A DNA stretch of 64,000 nt. Origin: Megaleporinus macrocephalus. Its lineage: Eukaryota; Chordata; Actinopteri; Characiformes; Anostomidae. How positions within the stretch are numbered: the stretch's first letter is position 1; each line of letters starts with the position of its first letter. Positions 43,836 through 56,500 of this stretch are shown piece after piece. The stretch covers positions 21,325,349-21,389,348 of the forward strand of contig CM038702.1 in the NCBI GenBank assembly GCA_021613375.1, in the 5' to 3' direction. Made by a program: the position numbers and the translations under genes. Under the pieces are notes generated by a model. The model ran no database searches, had not been told where the DNA came from, and saw only the letters and a list, made by a program, of their open reading frames with translations.

Positions 43836-44356
43836 CACTACCGCTCAAAAGTTTAGGATCACATTAGAATTTCATTTCATACTATTTTCATGCAATTCAT
43901 GCAATTTTCATGCAATTTACAAACAATATTGTCCATTTCACAATTAATTTAAGTGTACAGATGATTTTTAAAGAATAAAAATGTTTGTATTAAAGTCTAT
44001 TTTTGTATAGAGGATTATTTTGCATATAGTTCTATTATCAGCAATTCTCAGTCCTCTGTCTAAATCTCCTGGTACGGCCGCCAATCCAAGTTAAGGATGT
44101 TATTGGGCTAATTGGTTGTTAGGACACTCTTGCACAATTGTGAAGCACAGCTGAAAATCATTCTACTAATAAGTGAGCATAAAAGGGAAAACAACATTCT
44201 AGATTAGTTTAGTATCTGAAGTATCAGCAGTTGATGGCTTGCTGACCGACTCAAAATGGCCAGAAAGAAACAACTTTCTTTAGAGACCCGTCAGTCCATT
44301 GTTGTGTTAAGGAAGGAAGATACTCCATTAAAAACAAGAAAATTTGAGCAGTAGTG
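43836..44356 (+). mobile_element. Internally deleted Tc1-like element with both ends and TA target site
   Basis: The left end CACTACCGCTCAAAAGTTT and right end (read inward) CACTACTGCTCAAATTTTC form terminal inverted repeats. Each is flanked by TA (43834-43835, 44357-44358), as expected for Tc1/mariner insertion. Length is 521 bp, against about 1.2-1.6 kb for full Tc1-like elements. The 3' part keeps the transposase start codon at 44256 and the first codons (MARKKQLSLETRQSIVVLRK), resembling the family's DNA-binding N-terminus. The frame then meets a stop at 44352 inside the right terminal repeat, so nearly all the transposase is deleted. Confidence 0.88.
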
Positions 44357-44365
44357 TAAATCAAT

Positions 44366-44460
44366 AGAACCAGAATTTTTTCCATGTGATTTTGAAGCAT
44401 TTCTATTGGTCCAGTCATCATGGAAATTGTACACAAAGTAAACATCAGTTGTCATGATGA
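44366..44460 (+). repeat. Dispersed repeat, inverted partner of 58463-58553
   Basis: It contains GTGATTTTGAAGCATTTC, TATTGGTCCAGTCATCATGG and AAATTGTACACAAAGTAAAC, which match the reverse complement of 58463-58553 at most positions. It sits directly beyond the deleted Tc1-like element. Confidence 0.85.
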
Positions 44461-45378
44461 AAGAGTTTGAAGGTTAAACTAAGCAGCTACTGAAATGAGA
44501 TAAAGCATGCTTAGTTAACTAGCAATGTTACGAGGGGTCCAAATAAATGATTTAAGGGATTTGCACTTTATTTATTTTACCAACACTGTATAGGAGCCTT
44601 TTGTACGTATGGTATGCACTGTCACACTTTTTGGGTATGATGACCCTGTGTGCCCATCTCAACCCCACCACAACTCAGCATATTAGGTTGGTTTAATACA
44701 TGGCATTCCCCTTTAAATACAGCCTTGGTATATGCTATGCAAAATATTAACATAACAAGATGCCAATGCTGGTCAATGCTGGTGAGGAAGCTGGAGTGAG
44801 ACTGGAGTGACATTCTCAACATTGCTTGCACAAGTGCATATCTGTTGTTATGCTACACAAATGCACCACTGAAGTGCCTCTTTAAGTGAGTCTTTAGTAA
44901 ATGTGAGGATTATATATAGAAATGTCCATACCATGTCCAACCATTTGAACGAATAAATGACTGTAAATTATTGGGCTGTACGACTAAAAAACTGTGCTTT
45001 ATAGAGCCCTTCAAACCTTTTTTCTATATAGCTCCAAAAACGGTTCTGCTTATACATACAGCAAATACATATACTTTTACCATATAGAACCCTTTGCTTA
45101 AAACATGAATTTGTACCACAGTCCATAGTCATTAGCATTAGCTGTGGCTCTCAAACAAGAATGCTCACCACTCACACATATAAGAGGTAATTTAGCGTCC
45201 AATATCTACAAGCAGGTATGCCTGTTTCCTCTCCACCCCAACTCCTCCATCTATCAAGATAACATGAATGTGGGTGAAGTAACTAGTAAAACCGGACCAA
45301 ATGAGCTTGTGTTCCAACCTGAATTGAAGCCCCTTGGCCTTGGAAGGCAATAGGCCTGGGCCTACTTGGCCTGTATGG

Positions 45379-45548
45379 CAGTGGTCTTTAGCCTAGTACT
45401 GGAAAGTCACCTGCCTGCAGAGCCTAGTTCTAACCAGCTGTTCAGCTAATCAACCTTTTCCCAGGTTCCAGACTAGTTGGATCAGGTTAAGTAAACTAAA
45501 CTAGGAACTAAAGCAGGAAAGTCTCCAGGACTATCATTGAAAAACACT
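45379..45548 (+). mobile_element. Small MITE-like element, hAT type suspected
   Basis: It starts CAGTGGTCTTTAGCCTAGTA and ends AGTCCTGGAGACTTTC-like on the reverse strand (imperfect terminal inverted repeats). The middle has AGCCTAGTTCTAACCAGCTG, resembling the abundant ~170-bp fish element that reads as a repeat of lesion-like inverted halves. A target duplication was not recognised. Confidence 0.6.
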
Positions 45549-46594
45549 AAATCTGGCCATGAACACAAAGTCAGCCAATGCATGCAATCTGTTAGCTGAC
45601 AAAGTTGGCAGTTAGTGTTCTCCTCCAAGCGTATGGAGCTGCCCAAAGATGTCAGGTTTTGTATTAACTACAAACTGAGTGACAAAACAATAAATATGAA
45701 GAAATATATAAAGTCTATAAAGAGGAACGATTACACAAAGAAACAAACAAATCAGGCTAAGCGAGCTAGTCGTACATGGCTCAGTGACAGTCCCTGACTG
45801 ACTACATACAGCATGTTATGCTAACAATGTGTTCTAGTTAACCTGTTTATAGACAGAGTTTGTTTTGAGTATAGTTCAGAACACCTTGTTAGCAAACTTG
45901 TGAAATCTTGGTCAAGTATGGTAGCAGTACATTTCACACAGTGTGGGAACAAACTGTGCATTAGTCTGTTGTATTACAGCACAGCCTACTTTCTTACTTG
46001 ACCTACCCCACCATTATTGTGGGACAAAAACATTCTGAGGTCACCATTTGCACAAGATTCTTTGGAGGTCCTCCACACTCCATCTGTAACATGTAAGTTA
46101 ATAAAAAACTGTGAAACCAAGCAAAATAAATGTTGCAGGGTGAATTTTTTTTATAAGCCCAATGAATGTGTGGCATCATCTTGTAACTGTATTGCAACAG
46201 CTGGTTTGTTTGTGTAAGATTGAAAGATTTTTGCACAACACTTACAGCACAATTTCCTCTCTATTTCCTTCAAGCTACCACGAATACAACACACCCTCTA
46301 AAATATCCCATTTTAATAGCAGCAACGAAATACCATGATCATGCAAACTGCTGTATAACACATACAGGCCTGAGACCAGATCACTTATTTAATTTGTTTA
46401 GTCATTTATATGTTCCAGTCATTTATATGTATTTAGGCTGCCTCCAGTCTTTTGGTCACAGGCCCTAGGCAGACAGAGCCCAATGGTCCGGTCAGTAATA
46501 TAGCCCTAATAATGCCTCAGGCAAAGACGTGGCAGTTAAAGTGAATGGCATAATATCAGACAACGGTAATATAAACTGAAGAAAGCTAGAGAAG

Positions 46595-46775
46595 GAGACA
46601 CAGAGAGAGAGATAGAGAGGATTAGGAAAAAAGAGGGGGAACAGATATAAAATGAGTGAAAGAGTGAGAAGAAGTAGAAACAGAGAGAAAATGAGAAATA
46701 GAAAATAGAGTGAGGAAGAGAGAGAGCCAGAGAGAGAGACACAGAGAGAGAGAGACAGAAAGAGAGATAGAGAGA
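46595..46775. repeat. Degenerate (GA)n purine-rich region
   Basis: GA runs are interrupted by short spacers. The S/L/F-rich minus frame over it is an artefact. Confidence 0.85.
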
Positions 46776-47149
46776 ATAAGAAGGCGGAGGAGCTGCACGC
46801 TGTGCTGTTTTATAACACACTCCCCTGGGAGTCCTCAGTGATGACAGTCCACACACAAACACACACACTCTCCCTCTCCAACCCAGAATGGACACACACA
46901 CGTAATTAGGCGGCATAATAAGTACATTTGGGTATCAGATTAGAAAATTTGTTAAAAGTCTACTGGAGGAGACATTACTGAGAAGATTAAAAGAGGATTT
47001 AGTGTAAAGTGTAAACCAAATCTATGTTCTTCAAACTTCTCAAGCTCTTTAGACTTTTTACTGATCTATAAATACATTATTTGTATTTATTCTAACGTCA
47101 GAACTTCTGGTGCTGATGTTAATGTGACACTGCTATGTAACTGTACATG

Positions 47150-47425
47150 GTACACCACTTCATGGCTGAGTTGCTGTGATTCCTACACACTCCTCCACTT
47201 TTCAATAATACCATCCGCAGCTGAGCATGGACTGTCCGTGGCATCCTATTGCAGTATCATGCTGGAATTCAGTGAGCCCTTTTAACCCATTCTTTCACTA
47301 ATGATAAAGGTAGACTGCATGGCTGGGTGCTTGATTTTATACCGCTGTGGCAATGGCAGTGAAAGAAACACCTGAATTCATCGAAAAAGAGGTGTTTCCC
47401 AGTACTGCTGTCTTTATAGTGTATT
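47150..47425 (+). mobile_element. Dispersed transposon-derived repeat, copy 2
   Basis: This is a diverged partner of 41320-41632. It keeps GTGCTTGATTTTATACCGC and CACCTGAATTCATCGAAAAA from the family's 3' half and ends near a GTGTATTA boundary. There is no intact frame. Confidence 0.7.
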
Positions 47426-48239
47426 ATTGGTTAATGTTGTGTCCTGCCTGCTAGTACACGGCTAAATGAAATGTTTTAGAAGTGGGTGTAAGTGTTTGAA
47501 AATGGACTTTTGAGTGATTGGTATAAATACAGGAAACATAAAGACTAAACAAAGCACACGGTTAAATTTGATTTCAAGCTGGAGTCAATTAAGTAAGATC
47601 TCATATTTTGGCCAAAATAAAACTTTGTTTAAAAAAACATGTTTTTATTGTCTATGTTCCACGACCATGTAAATACAGTCCTGTACACAAGCTGGACTGC
47701 CAGAGGTAACTATTTCAAAAATAAAGATAACACATCCACTACAGAGAACACCTTCTACACATTTTAATACAATATTACTGTTTATTTACTGAAATTTACA
47801 TACTGGGGGAAAAATATCAATACATTGTCCTGGGCAAAAGTCACAGCACATTTTATGTTATATGGTAAACTCAGCAGAAAGTGTGGATAGCCAGAGGTGA
47901 AGTTATTTGGAAAGAACTGAATACTTGTATGTTCTTTTGTTATAAAACAATTCAGGCCATTATAAGACCAGACATTTAATGATACGTAATATACACTTAA
48001 TACACATATTACACACTTTCTCTTTCATACATGAACAGACACATACATTCATCTTCATTCATCTCTGACCCTTATGTTTTGCATCGCAACTTCTCTTACT
48101 ATACATCTGTCCATTTACCTGTAGTTGACTCCAGAGATGGAAAACAATCACTACCAGTGTGTGTGTGGCAGCTGATGACCGATCAAGAGCAGAATAGAAG
48201 ATAGAAGAGCCCAGGGGAAACATATCCATCCAGGAGGGC

Positions 48240-48318
48240 AGAGAGAGAGAAAGAGAGTGAGAGAGAGAAAGAGAGAGAGAGAGGGAGAGAGGGAGAGGGA
48301 GAGAGAGAGAAAGAGAAC
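48240..48318. repeat. Purine-rich (GA)n tract with GGGA interruptions
   Basis: GA units carry GGGAGAG variants. Open frames across it are artefacts. Confidence 0.9.
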
Positions 48319-48902
48319 GAGTGGTCCCAGTGCTCCTCGTAATGCCACATCTATTCCTCTTCAATAGAAGATGACAGCTCAATAAACAGGGGCTTAGCTC
48401 CGGCTCCTGCCCCACCATAGTTCTGGCAATCTAAGTGTGTGTAATGGAGGCGGTTATACGTGAATGCAGGTGTGCTGCCGGGAGTTATGGGTAATGAGAC
48501 TGAGAGATGGAGGCCGGTACAGCTGCAGCTGAGACTCGGCCGAAGATCGTAGTTTAATACCTGCCCGGATCCTGCTGTCAGCTGCCTCTGAGACGCAGCA
48601 GAGAGGAGATGGCACGTAATTACATAGTAGAGTAGCATTAAAAAGTTTAACTCCTCTCCGCACAGTAGAGGTGTGGAAGAGCACAGGACACAATTCAACA
48701 CTCAGAACCTAAACCTCACTGCTACAGATGTGATCTATCCAACAGTTGGCTTTAATGAAAACAGGCTGAGGAGCTCATTGCAAAAAGAGGTCATTAAAAA
48801 GTTTGGTAAAAGAATTAAAACACAAGTAATTTAATACAATTCTATGTTGTCTGTTTCCAACACAAATATATAATTAAAATAAACATGGCTATTAAAAGCT
48901 CT

Positions 48903-50465
48903 CTTCAAACCATGTTACCAAAACCATGTTCTACCTCTACTTCAAACCATGTTACAAACACCATGTTCTACCTCTATTTCAAACCATGTTACAAACACCA
49001 TGTTCTACCTCTATTTCAAACCATGTTACAAACACCATGTTCTACCTCTACTTCAAACCATGTTACAAACACCATGTTCTACCTCTACTTCAAACCATGT
49101 TACCAAAACCATGTTCTACCTCTACTTCAAACCATGTTACAAACACCATGTTCTACCTCTACTTCAAACCATGTTACAAACACCATGTTCTACCTCTATT
49201 TCAAACCATGTTACAAACACCATGTTCTACCTCTACTTCAAACCATGTTACCAAAACCATGTTCTACCTCTACTTCAAACCATGTTACAAACACCATGTT
49301 CTACCTCTACTTCAAACCATGTTACAAACACCATGTTCTACCTCTATTTCAAACCATGTTACAAACACCATGTTCTACCTCTACTTCAAACCATGTTACA
49401 AACACCATGTTCTACCTCTACTTCAAACCATGTTACAAACACCATGTTCTACCTCTACTTCAAACCATGTTACCAAAACCATGTTCTACCTCTACTTCAA
49501 ACCATGTTACAAACACCATGTTCTACCTCTACTTCAAACCATGTTACCAAAACCATGTTCTACCTCTACTTCAAACCATGTTACAAACACCATGTTCTAC
49601 CTCTACTTCAACCATGTTACCAAAACCATGTTCTACCTCTACTTCAAACCATATTACCAAAACCATGTTCTACTCTTACTTCAACCCATGTTACTAAAAC
49701 CATGATCTACCTCTACTTCAAACCATGTTACAAACACCATGATCTACCTCTACTTCAAACCATGTTACCAACCCCATGTTCTACCTCTACTTCAAACCAT
49801 GTTACAAACACCATGTTCTACCTCTACTTCAAACCATGTTACAAACACCATGATCTACCTCTACTTCAAACCATGTTACCAACCCCATGTTCTACCTCTA
49901 CTTCAAACCATGTTACAAACACCATGTTCTACCTCTACTTCAACCCGTTACCAATACCATGTTCTACCTCTATTTCAGATAATGTTAACAACCCCATGTT
50001 CTACCTCTACTTCAACCCATGTTACCAACACCATGTTCTACCTCTACTTCAACCCATGTTACTAAAACCATGTTCTACTCCTACTCTAACCCATGTTCCC
50101 AAAACCATGTTCTACTCCTATTTCAACCCGTTACCAACCCCATGTTCTACCTCTACTTCAACCCATGTTAGCAACACCATGTTCTACCTCTACTTCAACC
50201 CATGTTACCAAAACCATGTTCTACCTCTACTTCAAACCATGTTACCAACCCTATGTTCTACCTCTACTTCAAACCATGTTACCAAAACCATGTTCTACCT
50301 ATACTTCAACCCATGTTATCAAAACCATGTTCTACCTCTACTTCAAACCATGTTACGAACACCATGTTCTACCTCTACTTCAAACCATGTTACAAACACC
50401 ATGATCTACCTCTACTTCAAACCATGTTACAAACACCATGATCTACCTCTACTTCAACCCATGCA
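48903..50465 (+). repeat. 37-bp minisatellite array, ~42 units
   Basis: The unit joins ACCATGTTACAAACACC, ATG, TTCTACCTCTACTTC and AA with a strict 37-bp period in the left two thirds (CATGTTAC at 48911 and 48948). Variants are ACAAACACC, ACCAAAACC and ACCAACCCC, plus GATCTACC for GTTCTACC, in semi-regular order. From about 49660 units become more diverged, with 36-bp and 34-bp forms. Because 37 is one more than a multiple of three and no frame of the unit has a stop, all three forward frames stay open (270, 259 and 531 codons), each giving a 37-residue periodic peptide. This is expected from the repeat and is not evidence of a gene. Confidence 0.95.
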
Positions 50466-51417
50466 CAAGGATGTTAAAAGTCAAAGGAAGAACATAAATG
50501 AAAAATTAACATTTCTAAAACTTGGGTTCAAAGCATGGTTATAAGATCCAGCCCTCAGATAAAAGCCATCCGAAAAACAGTACTTAAAGCTTTCATCTTT
50601 GAGGTGGAAGAAAAATATCTAAAAAAGAAGATCTAAAAAAAAAAAAGAAATGTACAAACATCAGTCCGAGTGTGCCACAGGCATCTGAGTACATGATACA
50701 TAAATGTCATGTTTTTTAATCAGTCATATGCAAATTCAGAGAACAAATTCTGGATGAAATTGAATTGATTTGAATGGCTTTGAGATTACTTCTGAGACTG
50801 AACGTAGGAGGAACTGAAAAATATCTATGCAGATATGAAAAACTGAATATGGAAAACTGGAATATTATGATATTATATTTACTTCTTGCAATTTTCTGTT
50901 AAACATATGTTTTTTGCTGTTTTTCTAATGCTGAAAAAAGAAAATGAAATAAATGTGCCCTATTGACTGGGTCAAAAAGCAGCACTAGCAGCAACTGGGG
51001 GTCTGGAACGCACCTAAAGTGACACCTTTAATGTGATCGCAAAGTACATGATAATGAAAATTGAGCTGCTTTGACAGATTTGATCTGTGAGAAGATTTAG
51101 AACACTATTAAATGACTGTATTAACAAGTATTGGCGTCAATGACCTGCCAGACATGCTAAAGAGAGAGTGACATTGCAACAAATTGCATCAAATTTTATC
51201 TTGCTCATTATAACCATCAGCATTGCCAAGAGAGCCCACTTTTAGGCTACATACCTAGCTCCCCATTTAAGTGACACAAATGTGAGCTGTGTAAAAAAGC
51301 AAAATAAGAACCAGAAATAAAAATAGATGTGCTTCTCGTTTATATGCACAGAAACATGCAATGCCATGCTTTTACTTCATTCACTTGTGTACACTGGCTT
51401 CACATTAAATAAATACA

Positions 51418-51800
51418 CATGTCCAAAAGTATCCAGACACTTCTTCTAATTAGTGAGTGCAGAATGTTTAATAGTGAACAGTTTCTTTAAGCTTCATTGG
51501 CAATAGAATGGCACGCTCTGGAGTAGCCACTGATGAGGCTAAGGTCACCATGCTCAATGTCAAGCGTTAACTAGAGGGGTGTAACACTTTGCAGCACTGA
51601 GCTGTGGAGCAGTGGAACAGCATTCTCTGGAATAGTGGTGCCTCAATTAACACCTCTGTGATGACATCCATTACTACTCATCCAACATTAGTACCTCACT
51701 AAAGATCTTTTATCTAAATGCATTGAAATTATTACAGCAATGTTTCAACATCTTAGCCTTTCCAGAAGAGTAGAGGCTGTTACTGCAGCAATGAGGAGAA
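51418..51800. mobile_element. Degenerate transposon-like dispersed repeat
   Basis: It begins GTCCAAAAGTATCCAGACAC, a typical end motif of fish DNA transposons. It continues with GAATGGCACGCTCTGGA and AGCAGTGGAACAGCATTCTC, resembling the opposite half of the family at 41320 and 47150. Ends and frame are degraded. Confidence 0.55.
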
Positions 51801-52188
51801 AACTCCCAAATGGATGAGCAACGCTATGCTAGCTTTTGTTTGATATAGATAGACCCAATAAATAAGACAAAATAAAAATTGGATGTAAAGATCATATCTA
51901 CGCATGTATTAATGGAAGTAAAATGGAATTGGCTGGTGTTGCATTTCTCCTAAAATATTTATCATTTTTTGCTTTACTGGCTAAACAGACTGGCCTGGTA
52001 GACACTTGCACTGGTCCAACTGGTTCAGCAACTGTGTTGTCATTTGCCTCAAGCCTTAATGACTGTGACAGCAATTCCTACAGCCTTCATAGCGTTTAAT
52101 GCTGTTGAATTATTCATTTGACAAAACGAAGGGACTAGACACATTCACCATATGAAGCCATGCTAAACAGTGTAGTATGACTAAAATA

Positions 52189-52312
52189 CATTCATTCATT
52201 CATCCATTCATCTTCTAAACTACTTATCCCCCTGGTTACGGGGATCCTGGAGCCTACCCAGCGCTCAGTGGGAGGAAGGCAAAAAACACCCTGGACAGGC
52301 ATGACTGAAAAT
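52189..52312 (-). mobile_element. L2-like 3' tail fragment, minus orientation
   Basis: (CATT)n and CATCTTCTAAACTACTTATC are followed by GGATCCTGGAGCCTACCCAG and ACACCCTGGACAGGCATG. This is the same module as the tail of the SINE at 10.03 kb, much degraded, with only the 3' end present. Confidence 0.7.
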
Positions 52313-52351
52313 ATTTTAGAAATTTCATGGACTAAAACTAGAATGCAAACA

Positions 52352-52364
52352 TGCCCCCCCCCCC
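52352..52364. repeat. Short poly-C run
   Basis: A C-run followed by CGCTTCCCCCC. It could mark an assembly-sensitive site. Confidence 0.8.
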
Positions 52365-52988
52365 GCTTCCCCCCTGCACGTATTTTCATCCCAGCAGGTC
52401 AAGACACTGAATAACACAAACACTGGATGTCTAAGCAGGTCTGCTAAAATGAGGAGCTCATTGAAAAAAATGTGTGAAAAAGAGTGAGAGAGAACAGTAG
52501 ACGGGTAGAAAATGCCCAGCGGATGTCCGTGAAGGTATAATGCTGAAAATGATTTGTCCATCCTCGTGCGGCTCTAATGAATGATTAAATTGAACAGAAT
52601 GAGGCTATTTTGTGTGCAATCCCACTGGTCAAGAAAAAAAATGTAAGGGAATGGACGAAGCAGTGAAAGGTCTGAGTGCAATTGCTTTCTGAAAGGACCT
52701 GGAAGCCTCGGGAAGCTGTCACTTTGATTCGGCTTTTCGCAGATGAAATGAGGATTACTGGGAAATGAGCTTTTTCTGCCTTTTGCAGGCCACCTCAGAG
52801 TATGGGAGGCGCTTTGCATGCATGAATGGTCAGCCCGAGAAATGTCTTGTGACATGTGCTCTGTGGTCAACAGATGTTGTGGACCAAAGCTGAGCGGACA
52901 TTTGGGTAAAGAGGACACCTTCCACACCTCCTGCCCATTCTAGGACATTTCGGTCAATTACAAAACCAGGTGCTGGGAAACCCTTTAT

Positions 52989-53013
52989 CAATAATAATAA
53001 TAATAATAATAAT
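52989..53013. repeat. (AAT)n trinucleotide
   Basis: About eight AAT units. Confidence 0.92.
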
Positions 53014-53159
53014 CTGAAGATGGTGATTTAACTGCATCAGTACTGCAATGTTGCAATTAATTATACTTTCTTTACCAAAGAGGTTCTGCACAGTACCAAT
53101 AAAAGGTTTTATAGCTTTTACATATCTAAACCCTTTTAGTTTAATCACATGTACACAGC

Positions 53160-53525
53160 TCTGTTTCCAAAGTGTTGGAATGCTCTTTAAAATGTGAATA
53201 AAAACAAAACCCAATGATGTGCAAAGCATTTAAACAATATGTTTACTTGGAAATAGTACAACATATCAAACGTATTGTGTGTTTGAAAAATATGTGCCCA
53301 TTTTGTATTTAATGCCAGCAACAGGTTTCCAAAAACTGAGCCAGGGTCATGTTAACCCTATGTGTTACATCACCTCTTCTTATAACAAGGCTCTGTAAGT
53401 GATGCACCCAAATGTTTCCAATGGAAAGTCTGGACTGGAAAGCCAGCCTAGCAGCAGATTTTCTCCTTACAGTAAACTGTTCATTAATATACTTTGCAGC
53501 CTGCAAACAGCCTTTCACTTATAAA
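53160..53525. mobile_element. Tc1/IS630-type transposon terminal fragment
   Basis: CCCAATGATGTGCAAAGCAT, AATAGTACAACATATCAAA, AAAATATGTGCCCATTTTG and ATGCCAGCAACAGGTTTCC match, from memory, the terminal noncoding part of a widespread fish Tc1/IS630 element. The transposase is absent. Confidence 0.6.
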
Positions 53526-56500
53526 CAACCCTCAAGTCAGTAGGCTTCCCCATAACTGTGGTTGTGTGTGCTGAGCTAGAGAGATACATAATATCTACTT
53601 AATTTGATTAGGTTTTTACTCAAACTCAAAATTAAATATTTCAATAATAATTGATTTCAACAAGCTGTATTTCTGATTTTCAAGAGCTATAAGCCATATT
53701 TATCGACATTTAAACAAAAACAGCTTGAAATATGCCACTTTATGTGTATTAAACATAATACATATGTCAGTTTACCCTTAAATTAGTTTAAAAGTTAAAT
53801 TAAAAGAAGAACGATTTTAAGGGTGTGACTGATTAGAACAATGTTAAGATGTGCTTAGACTGTTTTCAAGCACAAGATTAAAAAGAGTGGTGCATTGTTT
53901 TTATGTTTCCCACTGAGTAAATGGTTCATTTATTTGATAATCTATAATCTGTGCTGCACTCTGTTGTTGTTTGGTATACAAAAAAACACATTTTAAGGCA
54001 GCACAGTTATTTACTAAGCTAAAACACTCAGGAACAAATCTACCAACATTTAGGTTTTTGTCCGCTGTTTCAAATTTTGTTGTTTCTCTAAATAATGACA
54101 TGTTTTCTCAATAGTCTGAATAGGTATGTTGAAATAACCATGTACTTTCTCAAAATAATGAGGTGTTATTTCCACCTGGCAGAAATGGGCTTCCCACACA
54201 AACGACCTGGTTCTATTGGATTATATATATTGGATTATAATATATTGGAATCATTCATTATGAAGTCGTGCTTAGGTTAATTTGCATGGAGCTTGTTAGT
54301 AGATAACAGGCTTAACGGGCCCACCAGCACAAACTCTTTTGTAAATTTGAGATTTCAGGTCACATTCAATCATTTCCTAACACTTCAAATCGACCCATTC
54401 AGTCTTGGTGAAAACATCTTGAGATGAGAAAGTAATCTGTTTCTAATGTTTCTGTTCATCTGTTCAATTTTCTCCAGTACATATTACTCAGCCTAAACAG
54501 TTTTACACCTTCATGTAATGTCATCACATGAAGTGATCTAATGTCATCTGCAAAGAATTCTCTTCCTAAGAGCTTTTATTTCCCTAATATAACTCTAGTA
54601 GCAATAAATGGGGCCATTTTCTTAATGCAGCAGAGACTCAGCGTATAATGGGAATGACTGAACGATGTGTCACGTGCAATGCTCATCTCAACTCATTACT
54701 CCCCATCATTACCATGTCATCCCTTTCAATCAATCCATTACACCGAAACAACACAACAATGTTCCAGTGAAAGCACATCTGTTTCCTTTCTCTTCACAAC
54801 GGTATTATTTTTACTATTACCGTTAATATCACGCAGAGGACGAGTTTGTCATCTAAGGAAAAGATAGGCCTTCAAAGTTCTGTGTTCATTCTGAAGGCTC
54901 TCACTCGCTGAATGTAATCTATACATGCAATTTCTTTCAGAAACGCAACACTACTTTATTCGCCCTCTGTACGATTTTTACAAGCTTTCATTACGACCAC
55001 TAACTCTCTGACCAGTTACTGTCATTGATGTAATGATACCCAGGACAACTGATCAAGTTTTTCAAACTGCTAAACAATCAGAGTTTAAAAAGCAGCTGGG
55101 CTGTGAACATCTAAGCTCCATTAAGGCATTCAGAATGGATGATGCTCTCACTTTTCCAGAGTGGAGATTTGCCTGCTCAGTGTCACTGGCTGCTCGGTTT
55201 GAGTAAAGAAACATTTTTATTTACTTTTTACTTAAAAGTATTCGGCCTGTTTGTTCACATTCTGTTCATTTGCTTTTCCAAAATGTTGTCTGGAAGGTAA
55301 TAAATGGTGTTTTGAGACAGGAAGGAACCCAGTTATGTCAAATTGAGTCAAATTAAGTGTTGGCTTAAAATACTAACTGCTGAGGTTCCTTAGTTTGGCT
55401 GTTTTTTGACTGCAGCATGGATTCACATTTGAATTTGCAAGATTCCGGGGTCCGTATATCTCTGGCTCTCTGAGATGTGATGCAAGGCTGGATGGATAGC
55501 ACTCATCATGCTTTCCTTGGCTTTGTAACAGATTTTAAAAGCCAGATTCCTTGGCATGAGACATACCATTCTCTGTGTTTTATTCATGATGTCAGCCACA
55601 ATTGGTCAACATCAACCTGACTTTTAAAAATCTGAGGTTATGCAATCCCTAAAATAAACTACAATTTTAATTATAAAAGTAAAACGGCACAAGATTTTGA
55701 GCTTTATTATTCTCAAAGAATTTTAACAAATATTTGTCATAATATTAAAAGATTATTCAAAAACTGTAGCCTCAAATATGTGCAATTTCATTGGTTTAAA
55801 GAAATTACAAAGCTAGGAAACTAAACTTTATACAATTTTATACACTTTATACAAATCCACATTGTACGTATTAAAATGTATATAGAAATACTGCAAATAT
55901 TTGAGACAAACAAACAAGTAAAAAAATTAAGTAAAGGAAAGTTTTTCCTTCCACTAAACATGCAACAATAACCTTATAGGATTTAAGTATTACCAGGTCA
56001 CTTCCTGCTCTACCTACCAATACTAGTACAGAATGTTAGAATCATATACTTTCTTTACATATACTTTCTTAAGCTTCCAATTTAAAATTATAAAACAAAG
56101 TAGCAGAAGAGGTTTTCAGGCCGTCGCTGGAAGTTTTAAACGTGTATAATCCAACATGTAAACACACGATGGTCAAACGCCAATAATCCCCTTTAACAAC
56201 ACAGCATGTTTCTGGCTGAAGGAATGGCAAGTGACTGTGAGAAAGATAACACACACACACACTTACACAGAGCTGCAGACTGCTGTGCTCCGAGATACAA
56301 CCCCACACAATGCTGCAATTTAGCATAGCGGAGTTGTTCTCTCGGAGGGCTCCCTAATGACAATTAACTGATTGGATTGTGCTTCCCCACAATGGCTGGC
56401 TCTCTGGAGGACCGCCGCTGAATAGCACTCACTCGGCCCATCCGGATAATGAGGAGCACTTCACACACAGTGTCAATCACCACGCAGCGGAGCGTCAGGA

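Noticed and set aside
48059..48418. Minus frame ending near a donor-like CTACAG/GTAAAT at about 48115, tested as the missing copine exon
   Set aside because: The peptide contains no copine sequence and part of it covers a GA repeat.
48885..50544. Three overlapping long plus-strand frames of 270, 259 and 531 codons
   Set aside because: They are a consequence of the stop-free 37-bp minisatellite. All three frames are equally open and give the same rotated peptide.
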